Origin: Streptomyces asiaticus
GTDB lineage: Bacteria; Actinomycetota; Actinomycetes; Streptomycetales; Streptomycetaceae
Length of the DNA stretch: 64,000 nt
Reading direction: 5' to 3'
Assembly: GCF_018138715.1 (NCBI RefSeq)
Contig: NZ_JAGSHX010000006.1
Span: forward strand, 6,696,001 to 6,760,000
Of the stretch, positions 18,955-27,409 are shown piece after piece; position 1 is the stretch's first letter, and every line of letters begins with the position of its first letter. Made by a program: the position numbers and the translations under genes. The notes under the pieces were generated by a model. That model saw only the letters and a list, made by a program, of their open reading frames with translations, ran no database searches and was not told the DNA's origin.

Positions 18955-19068
18955 CCGGCGGGCCGACCGCCGGTCGGCCACCGGCCGACGCGCCCGGGGG
19001 CGGGGCGGGCGGCCCGCGCGGCGGACGCCCGGCTACCCACTGTCAGTCCCAGATGGCAGGCTTGTTCC

Positions 19069-19434
19069 GTGACCGAGATTGACGCAAAGATCGATGCTCT
19101 CGTCCCCGCCTGGCTCACCCTCCCCGACGTCGCCGAACGACTGGGGGTCGAGGTGACGCGCGTCCGGCAGCTGGTCAAGGAGGGCCAGCTGATCGCCGTG
19201 CGCCGTGGCGAGAACAGGGTCCTTCAGGTCCCCGAGGAGTTCATCGGTGACGGAAAGGTCGTCAAGGGCCTCGTGGGGACCTTGACGCTTCTGAAGGACG
19301 ACGGCTTCAGTGACGAAGAGATGCTGGAGTGGCTCTTCACCCCCGACCCGAGCCTGCCCGGCACCCCGGCACGGGCGCTGAGCGAGAATCGCGGCACGGA
19401 AGTGAAGCGGCGCGCCCAGGCCCTCGCCGTCTGA
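19069..19434 (+). CDS. Rv2175c-family DNA-binding protein
   Basis: 121 aa. A winged-helix-like excisionase fold at the N-terminus (WLTLPDVAERLGVEVTRVRQLVKEGQLIAVRRGENRVLQVP), then a C-terminal helical part with GTLTLLKDDGFSDEEMLEWLF, matching the actinobacterial Rv2175c family. The mycobacterial protein binds DNA and is a substrate of Ser/Thr kinase PknL. The many Thr near the N-terminus could be phosphosites. GTG 19069 is the only start that keeps the conserved MTEIDAKIDALVPAWL. Function in Streptomyces unknown. Confidence 0.88.
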   Translation: MTEIDAKIDALVPAWLTLPDVAERLGVEVTRVRQLVKEGQLIAVRRGENRVLQVPEEFIGDGKVVKGLVGTLTLLKDDGFSDEEMLEWLFTPDPSLPGTPARALSENRGTEVKRRAQALAV

Positions 19435-19590
19435 CGGCATCACCCTGACGCCGCCACCGCCCAGCCTTCCGTGGCTTTCCGTACGGGGCTCGTACACAGC
19501 CCGTACGGGGCCTGTACAGGGCTGGTCGTTTTCACGCGGGCCGCGCGCTTCCGCCATTGTCATCGCCCCTGATCGCCCCTGATCACATCT

Positions 19591-19627
19591 GGCGTACGGG
19601 CCGGGCTCCCCGCACGGCCCGTACGCC
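19591..19627 (+). promoter_or_regulatory. thiE: Perfect 13-bp hairpin in the thiE 5' region
   Basis: GGCGTACGGGCCG (19591-19603) pairs perfectly with CGGCCCGTACGCC (19615-19627), loop 11 nt, ending 23 bp before the thiE ATG. It is not a TPP aptamer. It may be a terminator of the upstream gene or a control element for thiE. The rest of gap 19435-19590 carries repeated CGTACGGGGC/GTAC elements. Confidence 0.6.
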
Positions 19628-19650
19628 GCCCGACCCTCCGGGGGGAACGC

Positions 19651-20319
19651 ATGTCCACCACCGCTACCGCTACCGCCACCGCTCGCGAGCGGCTGGCCGA
19701 CGCCCGTCTCTATCTGTGCACCGACGCGCGGAAGGGCCAGGGCGATCTGCCGGAGTTCCTGGACGCCGTCCTGGGGGCGGGGGTGGACATCGTCCAGCTG
19801 CGGGAGAAGGAGATGGAGGCGGCCGAGGAGCTGGAGCACCTCCAGGTCTTCGCGGACGCCTGCCGCCGGCACGGCAAGCTGCTCGCCGTCAACGACCGGG
19901 CCGATGTCGCGCATGCCATCGGCTCGGATGTGCTCCATCTGGGCCAGGGCGATCTGCCGGTGCCCGCGGCGCGCGCGATCCTCGGCCAGGACGTGCTGAT
20001 CGGGCGCTCCACCCATGGGGAGGCGGAGGTGGACGCGGCTGCCGTCCAGCCCGGTGTGGACTATTTCTGCACCGGTCCCTGCTGGCCCACCCCCACCAAG
20101 CCGGGCCGCCCCGCCCCGGGGCTGTCCCTGGTGCGCCACGCCGCCGCGCTGGGCACGGAGCGGCCGTGGTTCGCCATCGGCGGAATCGACGCTTCCAACC
20201 TGGATCAGGTCCTGGAGGCGGGCGCCCGCCGCATCGTCGTGGTCCGGGCCATCACGGCCGCCGACGATCCGGCGGGGGCGACGGCGGAGCTGGCGAAGCG
20301 GGTCCGCGCGGCGGCCTGA
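19651..20319 (+). CDS. thiE: Thiamine-phosphate synthase
   Basis: 222 aa. Joins hydroxymethylpyrimidine diphosphate and thiazole phosphate. Motifs: [11 protein letters not shown] near residue 47, [36 protein letters not shown], and the phosphate-binding [23 protein letters not shown] precedes the ATG. It lies on the opposite strand to thiOSG and lacks their riboswitch. Only 3 bp separate its stop from the inverted repeat copy 2. Confidence 0.96.
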   Translation: MSTTATATATARERLADARLYLCTDARKGQGDLPEFLDAVLGAGVDIVQLREKEMEAAEELEHLQVFADACRRHGKLLAVNDRADVAHAIGSDVLHLGQGDLPVPAARAILGQDVLIGRSTHGEAEVDAAAVQPGVDYFCTGPCWPTPTKPGRPAPGLSLVRHAAALGTERPWFAIGGIDASNLDQVLEAGARRIVVVRAITAADDPAGATAELAKRVRAAA

Positions 20320-20322
20320 CCA

Positions 20323-20437
20323 AGCGCTCCGCTGGACGTGTCGCGATGCGTCGTCGGTCGACTGCGGCGCCGTCGTGGCTGGTCGCGTCCGCGCGGCGGA
20401 GCCGCACATCGACACAGCCCCGCGCCCCTTCGGGGCG
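20323..20437. repeat. 115-bp inverted repeat, copy 2 (starts just after thiE)
   Basis: Reverse complement of 14712-14826 with ~4 mismatches. Ends with the palindromic GCGCCCCTTCGGGGCG text. The position abuts the thiE stop, mirroring copy 1 at the thiG stop. Confidence 0.92.
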
Positions 20438-20481
20438 CTGCCCGAACCGTAGCGGACTTCCTCCGACCTGCTGAGCGCGCG

Positions 20482-20523
20482 GCCCGGCCCGACCGGGATG
20501 GGGCCCGGCCCGACCGGGATGGG
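20482..20523 (+). repeat. 21-bp tandem duplication upstream of metF
   Basis: GCCCGGCCCGACCGGGATGGG is present twice in perfect tandem (20482-20502, 20503-20523). No role is evident; no cobalamin riboswitch features were found in 20438-20707. Confidence 0.85.
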
Positions 20524-20695
20524 GACCGCCCGCGAACCGCCCCAGGGGTCAGTTTTCACCTGGGTTTCACCCACCTTTCATCCCGCCCGGCCCGTCCGCC
20601 GGTCGAAGGCGTACGGATCTGTCCGCACTGCGGACAGGAAGCTGGCAAAACCCCCATATCCCCGAGGTCGGGTGGGCGTAGCCGGGCCGGGTGGA

Positions 20696-20701
20696 TAGCC
20701 T
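20696..20701 (+). promoter_or_regulatory. metF: Candidate -10 of metF, leaderless
   Basis: TAGCCT ends 6 nt before the metF ATG at 20708, and no RBS lies between, suggesting a leaderless mRNA. Confidence 0.45.
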
Positions 20702-20707
20702 GCACGT

Positions 20708-21625
20708 ATGGCCCTAGGCACCGCTTCCACCAGGACCGATCGCGCCCGGACCGTGCGCGATCTGCTCGCGTCGGGCGAGCAGTCGTATTCCTTCGAATTC
20801 TTCGCCCCCAAAACGGCGAAGGGCGAGCAGACGCTGTGGAACGCCATCCGCAGGCTGGAAGCCGTCTCGCCCACGTTCGTCTCCGTGACCTACGGAGCCG
20901 GTGGTTCCTCCCGCGGGGGCACCGTGCGCGCCACCGAGCGCATCGCGACGGACACCACGCTCACCCCCGTCGCCCATCTGACCGCCGTGAACCACTCCCG
21001 GGCCGAGCTGCGCAACATCATCGGGCAGTACGCCGGCGCCGGGATCCGGAACATGCTCGCCCTGCGCGGCGACCCGCCGGGCGATCCCATGGGGGAGTGG
21101 GTCCAGCACCCCGACGGCCTCACCTACGCCGCCGATCTGGTCCAGCTGATCAAGGAGTCCGGCGACTTCTGCGTCGGCGTGGCCGCGTTCCCCGAGATGC
21201 ACCCGCGCTCGACGGACTGGGACACCGACATCCGTCACTTCATCGACAAGTGCCGCGCGGGCGCCGACTTCGCCATCACGCAGATGTTCTTCTACCCCGA
21301 GGACTATCTGCGGCTGCGCGACCGGGTCGCGGCAGCGGGCTGTACGACACCCATCATCCCTGAAATCATGCCGGTCACGAACGTCAAGCAGATCGAGCGG
21401 TTCGCGCAGCTCAGCAACGCCGCGTTCCCGCCCGAACTGGCTGAGCGGATCCTGGCGGTGAAGGACGATCCGGCGGCTGTACGCTCGATCGGGATCGACT
21501 ACGCCACGAAGCTGTGCGCGCGGTTGATGGCCGAGGAGATCCCCGGGCTGCACTTCATTACCCTGAACCACTCCACGGCGACGCTGGAAATCTACGAGAA
21601 TCTGGGACTGCATCAGCGGTCCTGA
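20708..21625 (+). CDS. metF: Methylenetetrahydrofolate reductase
   Basis: 305 aa. Reduces 5,10-methylene-THF to 5-methyl-THF for methionine synthesis, with FAD. Motifs: [14 protein letters not shown] (catalytic Glu region), [34 protein letters not shown] and [14 protein letters not shown]. Full family length. No RBS before the ATG, but a -10 hexamer 6 nt upstream. Confidence 0.96.
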   Translation: MALGTASTRTDRARTVRDLLASGEQSYSFEFFAPKTAKGEQTLWNAIRRLEAVSPTFVSVTYGAGGSSRGGTVRATERIATDTTLTPVAHLTAVNHSRAELRNIIGQYAGAGIRNMLALRGDPPGDPMGEWVQHPDGLTYAADLVQLIKESGDFCVGVAAFPEMHPRSTDWDTDIRHFIDKCRAGADFAITQMFFYPEDYLRLRDRVAAAGCTTPIIPEIMPVTNVKQIERFAQLSNAAFPPELAERILAVKDDPAAVRSIGIDYATKLCARLMAEEIPGLHFITLNHSTATLEIYENLGLHQRS

Positions 21626-21665
21626 TGACGGCAGCCGACGGGCGGCCGCATTGAGAGGGGCGGGC

Positions 21666-22658
21666 ATGGGCTGGACGGTCCTCTACATCGCATTCGGCGT
21701 CGTCGCGCTGTGGCTGCTGGGAGAGGTCCTCCTGCAGTACAAGGCGCGGCTCCGCTGGCGGCTGCTGGCCTTCGTCGGCTTCCTGGGCGTGGTCGTCGGT
21801 GTGCTGATCCCGTCCGTTCCGGTGATCGGGGTGGGCGCGATCGCCTTCGCCATCGGCCAGACGTATGTGACGCTCTCCTTCCGGCGCGGTTTCGCCGCGG
21901 GCTGGGCGCTGCGCGGCGGGCTGCCGGGGCTGCTGGGGCGCGAGGGGAAGAGCATCCGGCCGGAGGACGCGGACAAGGAGCCGATCCTCGAGGTCTCCGA
22001 CCTGGAGGCGGTCCCGGCGGCGCATCCGGAGCCGCCCACCTACCAGCCGCAGCCGATGCCCGACGACACCGGTGAGTACGGCGTCTACGAGGAGCCGTCG
22101 CCCTTCACCCCGGCCTCGGGCGCGTACAGCGAGGCGGCGGCGGACGGCTACAGCGCGTACGAGACGTACGGCGGCTACGGCGCGCAGCAGGACCACAGCC
22201 AGGGGCAGGGCCACAGCTACGGCCAGGACGTCTACGCGGACCAGATGGGCCAGGCCGGGCAGTACGGCTATGGGAACGAGGCGTACGCGGCCTACGGGCA
22301 GGACCCGTACGGCGGCGCCCAGCCCCAGGCCCAGCCCTACGACCAGCAGGGCTACGACCAGCAGAGCTACGACCAGCAGGCGTACGGCCAGCAGCAGTAC
22401 GCCGACCAGTACGCGGCCTACGGCCAGCAGGACCCGTACGCCGCGACCTACGGCGGCGGCGACCACTGGGCGGCCGAGGCCGGCTACGCCTCGCCGGACC
22501 CGGCGTACGACGTGACGCAGTCCGGCGGGCCCTGGGTGCCGCAGCAGCGCGAGGGCGACGACGCGCCCCCGGCGGACCAGCAGGCGTACCCGTACCAGCA
22601 GCACCAGGGCCAGAACCAGGGCTATCCCCAGGGCTTCGACGAGCAGTACCGCTACTGA
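21666..22658 (+). CDS. Membrane protein with long Tyr/Gln-rich prion-like tail
   Basis: 330 aa. Residues ~1-75 contain hydrophobic segments (VLYIAFGVVALWLLGEVLL, LLAFVGFLGVVVGVLI, VIGVGAIAFAIGQTYV). From ~120 to the end the protein is disordered and extremely rich in Tyr, Gln, Gly and Ala, with YDQQ/YGQQ units repeated around 215-255. The composition resembles prion-like or phase-separating domains. Unknown function; I recall a similar gene next to metF in S. coelicolor. ATG 21666 chosen, 40 bp after metF, with GAGAGGGG upstream. Confidence 0.8.
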   Translation: MGWTVLYIAFGVVALWLLGEVLLQYKARLRWRLLAFVGFLGVVVGVLIPSVPVIGVGAIAFAIGQTYVTLSFRRGFAAGWALRGGLPGLLGREGKSIRPEDADKEPILEVSDLEAVPAAHPEPPTYQPQPMPDDTGEYGVYEEPSPFTPASGAYSEAAADGYSAYETYGGYGAQQDHSQGQGHSYGQDVYADQMGQAGQYGYGNEAYAAYGQDPYGGAQPQAQPYDQQGYDQQSYDQQAYGQQQYADQYAAYGQQDPYAATYGGGDHWAAEAGYASPDPAYDVTQSGGPWVPQQREGDDAPPADQQAYPYQQHQGQNQGYPQGFDEQYRY

Positions 22659-22684
22659 GCTCCGTCGAACTGAGCTCCGCCGAC

Positions 22685-22718
22685 GGGTGGGTGCCGCTCC
22701 CGGGAGCGGCACCCACCC
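22685..22718. terminator. 34-bp perfect palindrome terminator
   Basis: Two 17-bp arms are exactly complementary with no unpaired loop in the DNA, between convergent genes ending at 22658 and 22770. Confidence 0.85.
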
Positions 22719-22769
22719 GCGCGTTTCCGGGGCCCGCGCTATGGCCGGGAGGCGTCGCTCGGGCCCGCG

Positions 22770-24326
22770 CTACTGGGAGCCGCGCCAGTCCCCGCCCTCG
22801 ACGATCAGCCCGGCCACCAGCGCGCCCGACATCCCGGCATGGGCGAGCCCGCCGCCCGGATGGGCCCAGCCGCCCGCCAGATACAGGCCCGGTATCCGGG
22901 TGGCATTCGCGGGCCGCAGAAACGCGCCGTCCGCCCCGGCGAGCACCGGGCCCGGAACGCCGCCGCCCCGGGCGCCCGTCTCCGCCGCGGTGTCGGCGGG
23001 TGTGCGGACCTCATGCCACAGCAGCCGCCCCCGCAGCTCCGGTATCGCCGCCTCGGCGGCCGTGATCAGCCGCTGGGCGTCCTGCTCCGCCGCCGCGCCG
23101 TCCGTCCAGTCCACCGGGCCGTGCGGGGCGACGACGGCGGTAAGGGTGACGGCCTCGTGCTCCGCGTCCGGGCGCACCGCGGGGTCGTCCGGGCGCAGCA
23201 CGGTCACGGTGGGGCGGGGGCAGGGCTCGCGGAGCCCCTGGCCGTCGCCGAAGACGGCGGCCAACTCCGCGTCGCGGTCCGGGGCGTGGACCACGGTGCG
23301 GTGCGCGGTGCCCTCGGGGCGGGCGCCGCGCAGCGCCAGAAAGACGGTCAGCCGCCCCGGTGTGCCGCCGCCCGCGCCGGACTCCGGCCGCACATCACCC
23401 TCCCGCCAGGGCCGCTGCCCGCCGAGCAGCGAGGGCAGCAGCGCGGGGTCGATGCCCGAGACCACCGCGTCGGCCTCCGTGACGCTGCCGTCGGCCAGCT
23501 CCACACCCGCCGCACGGCCGTCCTTCTCCACGATGCCGGTGACCTCGGCCTCGAAGTGGAACTCCACCTTCCGCTGACGGCACCGCTCGTGGAGGGCGTC
23601 GGCGAGCGCTCGCATCCCCCCGCGCACATACCAGGTGCCGAACGTCTGCTCGATGTAAGGCAGCACGGTGGCCGCGGCGGGGGCGGAGCGCGGGTCCAGG
23701 CCGTGCGCCAGCACATGGCTCTCCAGAAGGGCCGCGGCGCGCGGATCCCCCAGCTCACGGCGGGCCACCTCGGCGAGCGTGGGCGGCCCGGCGGCGCCGC
23801 CCCGGCGGAACAGGCCGCCGAGCCGGCCGCGCCGCACGGGGGCGGCCGGATAGGGGTCGCGGCCCAGGACCCGCCAGTCGGCGCGCAGCGGCTCCTCCAG
23901 GAGCGGTCTGCGGGTGGCGTCCCACACCTCGCGCGCCCGGTTGACCAGATCGCTCCAGCGCTCGCCCGCACCCGCGCCGAAGGCGCCGTCCAGCGCCTGG
24001 AGCACCCCGGCCCGGGAGGCGTTGGGCAGCCGGACGTCCGTGCCGTCGGCGAAGAGGTGCCGGCCCGCCGGGTCGACCTGGACGAGCTCGACGCTCTGCT
24101 CCAGGGTCTGCTTGCCGGTCTTCACGAACAGATCCCGGTGGACGGCGGGCAGATGCAGCAGCCCCGGGCCGGTGTCGAAGCGGAAGCCGTCCCGCTCGAA
24201 GCGGCCGACCCCGCCGCCATGGGTGCGCCCGCGCTCGTACACCACCACCCGGTGGCCTGCCACGGCCAGCCGGGCGGCCGCCGCCATGGCGCCCATCCCG
24301 GAGCCGATCACCACAATCCGTGCCAT
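22770..24326 (-). CDS. Phytoene desaturase/amine oxidase-like FAD protein
   Basis: 518 aa. N-terminal FAD motif MARIVVIGSGMGAMAAAARLA with the downstream GG motif (GRTHGGGVGRFERDGFRFDTGPG), as in CrtI-type desaturases. The C-terminal FAD motif IPGLYLAGGWAHPGGGLAHAGMSGALVA is present. No other carotenoid genes lie nearby, so the substrate is unknown; it could be another NAD(P)/FAD retinol-saturase-like enzyme. ATG 24326 has a -10-like TAAAGT (minus strand) ending 7 nt upstream, implying a leaderless mRNA. Confidence 0.85.
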   Translation of the reverse strand: MARIVVIGSGMGAMAAAARLAVAGHRVVVYERGRTHGGGVGRFERDGFRFDTGPGLLHLPAVHRDLFVKTGKQTLEQSVELVQVDPAGRHLFADGTDVRLPNASRAGVLQALDGAFGAGAGERWSDLVNRAREVWDATRRPLLEEPLRADWRVLGRDPYPAAPVRRGRLGGLFRRGGAAGPPTLAEVARRELGDPRAAALLESHVLAHGLDPRSAPAAATVLPYIEQTFGTWYVRGGMRALADALHERCRQRKVEFHFEAEVTGIVEKDGRAAGVELADGSVTEADAVVSGIDPALLPSLLGGQRPWREGDVRPESGAGGGTPGRLTVFLALRGARPEGTAHRTVVHAPDRDAELAAVFGDGQGLREPCPRPTVTVLRPDDPAVRPDAEHEAVTLTAVVAPHGPVDWTDGAAAEQDAQRLITAAEAAIPELRGRLLWHEVRTPADTAAETGARGGGVPGPVLAGADGAFLRPANATRIPGLYLAGGWAHPGGGLAHAGMSGALVAGLIVEGGDWRGSQ

Positions 24327-24389
24327 GACCGTGACTTTATCCGCCCCCACCGACAGCGGGGGCACCGTGCCTGGGGACGAACGCGCACA

Positions 24390-24409
24390 GCTGAGTACGC
24401 GTACTCAGC
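24390..24409. promoter_or_regulatory. Perfect 20-bp palindrome, candidate operator
   Basis: GCTGAGTACGCGTACTCAGC is its own reverse complement, located 64 bp upstream of the desaturase start. The symmetric form suits a homodimeric regulator; which one is unknown. Confidence 0.5.
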
Positions 24410-24610
24410 CGGGGAGATGAGTAGCCGCGCGGATGGGCCGCCACCTGCGCGGACGAGAGAGTGGAGCACACGGAAGGGCACGCGCCGCACCGCCGGCACG
24501 GGGCGGCGGAACGGCGCGGGCCCGGACGAAGGTGGGAGTCGCCGGGAGTCTCCGGACCAGGAGCCTCCAACGGGGGAAGTACGGGGGAAGTACGGGGGAG
24601 TTACGGGGGG

Positions 24611-24661
24611 AGGCGCTGTTCCGGTCAGGTCGATGACAGTCGGTCTGCCGGAACAGCGCCT
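24611..24661 (-). terminator. Terminator of the exporter-tetR operon
   Basis: AGGCGCTGTTCCGG (24611-24624) pairs perfectly with CCGGAACAGCGCCT (24648-24661), 8 nt past the tetR stop. Confidence 0.75.
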
Positions 24662-24668
24662 TCTGCTT

Positions 24669-25289
24669 TCACCCCGAGGTCACGGTCCCGCCGACGCGGC
24701 CCTGGAGCAGCCGTGACAGCGCCGCGTGCACGTCCTCCAGCGACCGCTCCGGCTGATAGGACTGCCAGTCCAGCGCCGCCACCAGCACCATCCCGAACAG
24801 GGCCGAGGCGGTCAGCGGGATGTCGATGTCCTCGCTGAGCTCGTGCGCGGCCACCCCGGCCCGCAGCTCGGCCTCGATCACCGCTATGGCCTGCTGCCGG
24901 ACCATCATCAAGGTGGACTGCCAGGCGCGGTTGGTGCGCCACAGCTCGGCCACGTACAGCTGGGTCAGCGACGGATAGCGGGAGATGAAGTCGAGCCCGG
25001 CCCGGACCATGGCGTCCAGCGCGTCCACATGGCTGCCGCCGCGCTCGGCGTTCTCGTCGGCGGCGGTCTGGAGCGAGGCGGACAGCAGCTCGATGCCGTG
25101 CCGCAGCAGCTCCTCGAAGAGCACGGTCTTGCTGGCGAAGTTGTAGTAGACCGTGCCTTTGGCCACCCCGGCCCGCTCGGCGATCTCGTCCACGGTGGTG
25201 GAGGAGAAGCCTTGTTCGGCGATGAGGGTGACCGCTGCCTCGAAGAGTTTCTGCCGGGTGGCCTGGCGGCGCGTGCTGCTGCTGTCCAT
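24669..25289 (-). CDS. TetR-family regulator
   Basis: 206 aa. N-terminal helix-turn-helix LFEAAVTLIAEQGFSSTTVDEIAERAGVAKGTVYYNFASKTVLFEELL is the TetR signature; the rest is a ligand/dimer domain (WQSTLMMVRQQAIAVIEAEL). It is the last gene of the minus-strand unit ATPase-permease-tetR (gap to the permease 35 bp). The palindrome at 28242-28255 before the first gene is its likely operator, i.e. autoregulation of the exporter. The inducer is unknown. Confidence 0.92.
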   Translation of the reverse strand: MDSSSTRRQATRQKLFEAAVTLIAEQGFSSTTVDEIAERAGVAKGTVYYNFASKTVLFEELLRHGIELLSASLQTAADENAERGGSHVDALDAMVRAGLDFISRYPSLTQLYVAELWRTNRAWQSTLMMVRQQAIAVIEAELRAGVAAHELSEDIDIPLTASALFGMVLVAALDWQSYQPERSLEDVHAALSRLLQGRVGGTVTSG

Positions 25290-25324
25290 GGCGCCGATTC
25301 TGCCCGCTGTCGATGTTATCCCGC

Positions 25325-27409
25325 TCACAGGCTCAGCTCCGGGTGCAGCCGGTCCACCGTCCACACCTGCCGGCGCCGCGCGGACCACGCGGTGAGCGCC
25401 AGGGCGGCCGCGGTGAATCCGAGGAGCACTCCGCAGGCCAGCCACACCGGGCCGAGCCCGCCGCCGGTGATCAGCCGGCGCAACCCGTCCACCACGTAGG
25501 TCATCGGCAGGAAGGGGTGGATGGCGTTGAAGAAGCGCGGACTGGTCTGCACCGGATAGGTGCCGCCCGCCGAGGTCAGCTGGAGCATCAGCAGGGCCAG
25601 CACCAGGATCCGGCCGGCCGGTCCGAAGCGGGCGTTCAGCCACTGCACGATCGCCGCGAAACAGGCCGTCACCAGCATCAGGAAGCCGAGCGTGCCCGCG
25701 GCCCGCACCATCTCGAGGCCGATCGCCCAGTGCAACACCGCCATCAGCGCCAGCGTCTGGAGCACACCGATCGCGGCGACCGGCAGCCAGCCCGCGAACG
25801 CGATCCGCCAGGAGGACGCGCCCGCCGCCAGCGCGCGCCCGTTGAGCGGCTGGATCAGCATGTAGGCCACCATCGCGCCGACCCACAGGGAGAGCGGGAT
25901 GAAGTACGGGGCGAAACCCGTGCCGTAGTTGGGCGCCTTGTGCAGCGCCTGGTTGACCAGCCGCACCGGATCCGACATCACCTCCGTACGGGCGTCCCGG
26001 TCCTGCTTGCCGTAGTCGGGGATCTTGCCCGCGCCGTCGTGCAGACCGCCGGAGAGCTTCCCGGAGCCGTCCACGAGCCGGTACATCCCGCCGCCCAGGG
26101 TGTCCGCGCCGCCGCGCGCCTTACCGACGCCACTGTCGAGGGCGGACGCGCCGGTCTTGGCGGTGCTCAGCCCGGTGTGCAGGGTTCCGGCGCCCTTGGC
26201 GACCTTCTGTGCCCCGGAGTTGAGGGTGTTGATCTTCCGTACGGCGGAGTCGAGGTCGGTGTCCAGGTGCGGGGCCTTCCGCGCGAGCCAGAGCGCCTGG
26301 TCGTGCAGATCGTCCAGATGGCCGCCGAGGGTGTCGAGTTGGCCGGTGTGGTCCTGGACCAGCTTGTTGACGTCCTCGGCCACATCGGCGGCGGTGTCGG
26401 CCGCCGCCACCGACTTCTTCAGCGCGGGGCAGTCCGGGTCGGCGGGCACCGCACCCCCGCAGCGGGTCCGGTAGTCGGCGGCGAGGTCGTCGGACGCCTT
26501 ACGGGCCTTGGTGGCCGCCGTGGAGGTCTTCTCGGGCAGGGTGTCGAGGTTGTCGGACGCCTTCTGGGAGGCGTCGGCCACCAGTTGGGAGATGTCCCCG
26601 ATCTCCTTGCCGTGCTCCTTGAGGAACGGCCGGACCTTGGCCGCCACGTCGTTGACCTTGTCGGACAGGGACTGGGTGCCGTCGGCGACCCCGCCCGCGC
26701 CGGTCTCGAGCGTCCCGGAGCCCTTGTAGAGCGTGCCGAGCCCGGACTTCAGATCGCGGCTGCCCTCCTTGGCCTTGGCCAGGCCCTTGGCGAGGTCGTC
26801 CGCGCCCTTCTTGGCCTTGCCGATGCCCTTACCGAGCTTGTCGGCGCTCTTGGCGGCCTTCTCCGTCTCGCCGTGGATGTCGGCGAAGGAGATGAAGATG
26901 TTGTCGTAGAAGCCGCGGGACGCCTTGGTGGAGGCCGCGGCGCGCACTTCGGAGAAGACCGAGCGGGAGATCTGGCCGACGATGTAGTTGTTGGCGTCGT
27001 TGGTGCGCACCGTGAGGGCGCCGGTCTCCGGGGACTTCCCCGAGCTGGAGGCGATCTGCCGGCTGAAGTCCGAGGGGACGGTCAGCGAGAGGTAGTACGT
27101 GCCGTTCGCGACGCCCTTACGGGCCTCGGCGGCGCTCGTGGGGCGCCAGTCGAAGGTCTCGCTGTCGAGCAGCTTGTCGGTGATGTCGTCGCCCGCGGTG
27201 AGGTGCTTGCCCTTCACGGTGGCGCCGGTGTCCGAGTTGACGAGGGCGACCGGGATCTTGTTCAGCTTGCCGTACGGATCCCAGAAGGACCACAGGTACA
27301 GCGCGCCGTAGAGCAGCGGCAGCAGGAGCAGGGCGGCGAGCGCCGCGCGCGGCAGCTTGCCCCTTCCGAACCGCTTCAGCTCAAGCGCGGCGAGTTTCGG
27401 CGAGCGCAT
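25325..27409 (-). CDS. YhgE/Pip-type ABC-2 family membrane protein
   Basis: 694 aa. One N-terminal membrane helix (~22-42), then a ~420-residue extracytoplasmic domain with repeated Lys/Gly/Asp heptad-like text (e.g. KKGADDLAKGLAKAKEGSRDLKSGLGTLYKGSGTLETG), and five or six C-terminal helices. This is the YhgE/Pip arrangement, related to phage infection protein and EsxA-type secretion partners. It is encoded just after an ATPase gene with 29-bp overlap, so the pair may be an exporter. ATG 27409 follows GAGGGG. The substrate is unknown. Confidence 0.85.
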   Translation of the reverse strand: MRSPKLAALELKRFGRGKLPRAALAALLLLPLLYGALYLWSFWDPYGKLNKIPVALVNSDTGATVKGKHLTAGDDITDKLLDSETFDWRPTSAAEARKGVANGTYYLSLTVPSDFSRQIASSSGKSPETGALTVRTNDANNYIVGQISRSVFSEVRAAASTKASRGFYDNIFISFADIHGETEKAAKSADKLGKGIGKAKKGADDLAKGLAKAKEGSRDLKSGLGTLYKGSGTLETGAGGVADGTQSLSDKVNDVAAKVRPFLKEHGKEIGDISQLVADASQKASDNLDTLPEKTSTAATKARKASDDLAADYRTRCGGAVPADPDCPALKKSVAAADTAADVAEDVNKLVQDHTGQLDTLGGHLDDLHDQALWLARKAPHLDTDLDSAVRKINTLNSGAQKVAKGAGTLHTGLSTAKTGASALDSGVGKARGGADTLGGGMYRLVDGSGKLSGGLHDGAGKIPDYGKQDRDARTEVMSDPVRLVNQALHKAPNYGTGFAPYFIPLSLWVGAMVAYMLIQPLNGRALAAGASSWRIAFAGWLPVAAIGVLQTLALMAVLHWAIGLEMVRAAGTLGFLMLVTACFAAIVQWLNARFGPAGRILVLALLMLQLTSAGGTYPVQTSPRFFNAIHPFLPMTYVVDGLRRLITGGGLGPVWLACGVLLGFTAAALALTAWSARRRQVWTVDRLHPELSL

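Larger units (their letters stand above)
24327..24668. other. 342-bp gap with -10, palindrome, short tandem repeat and terminator
   Basis: No gene seen. From left: TAAAGT -10 of the desaturase (24334-24339 read on minus), a 20-bp palindrome (24390-24409), a stretch of three GTACGGGGGA-like units (~24578-24610) and the tetR terminator stem (24611-24661). Confidence 0.6.

Noticed and set aside
20438..20707. Cobalamin riboswitch before metF
   Set aside because: The conserved B12-box text was not found; only a tandem duplication and a -10 element are present.
22770..24326. Carotenoid biosynthesis cluster
   Set aside because: Only one CrtI-like gene is present; no crtE, crtB or crtY nearby, so pathway assignment is not supported.
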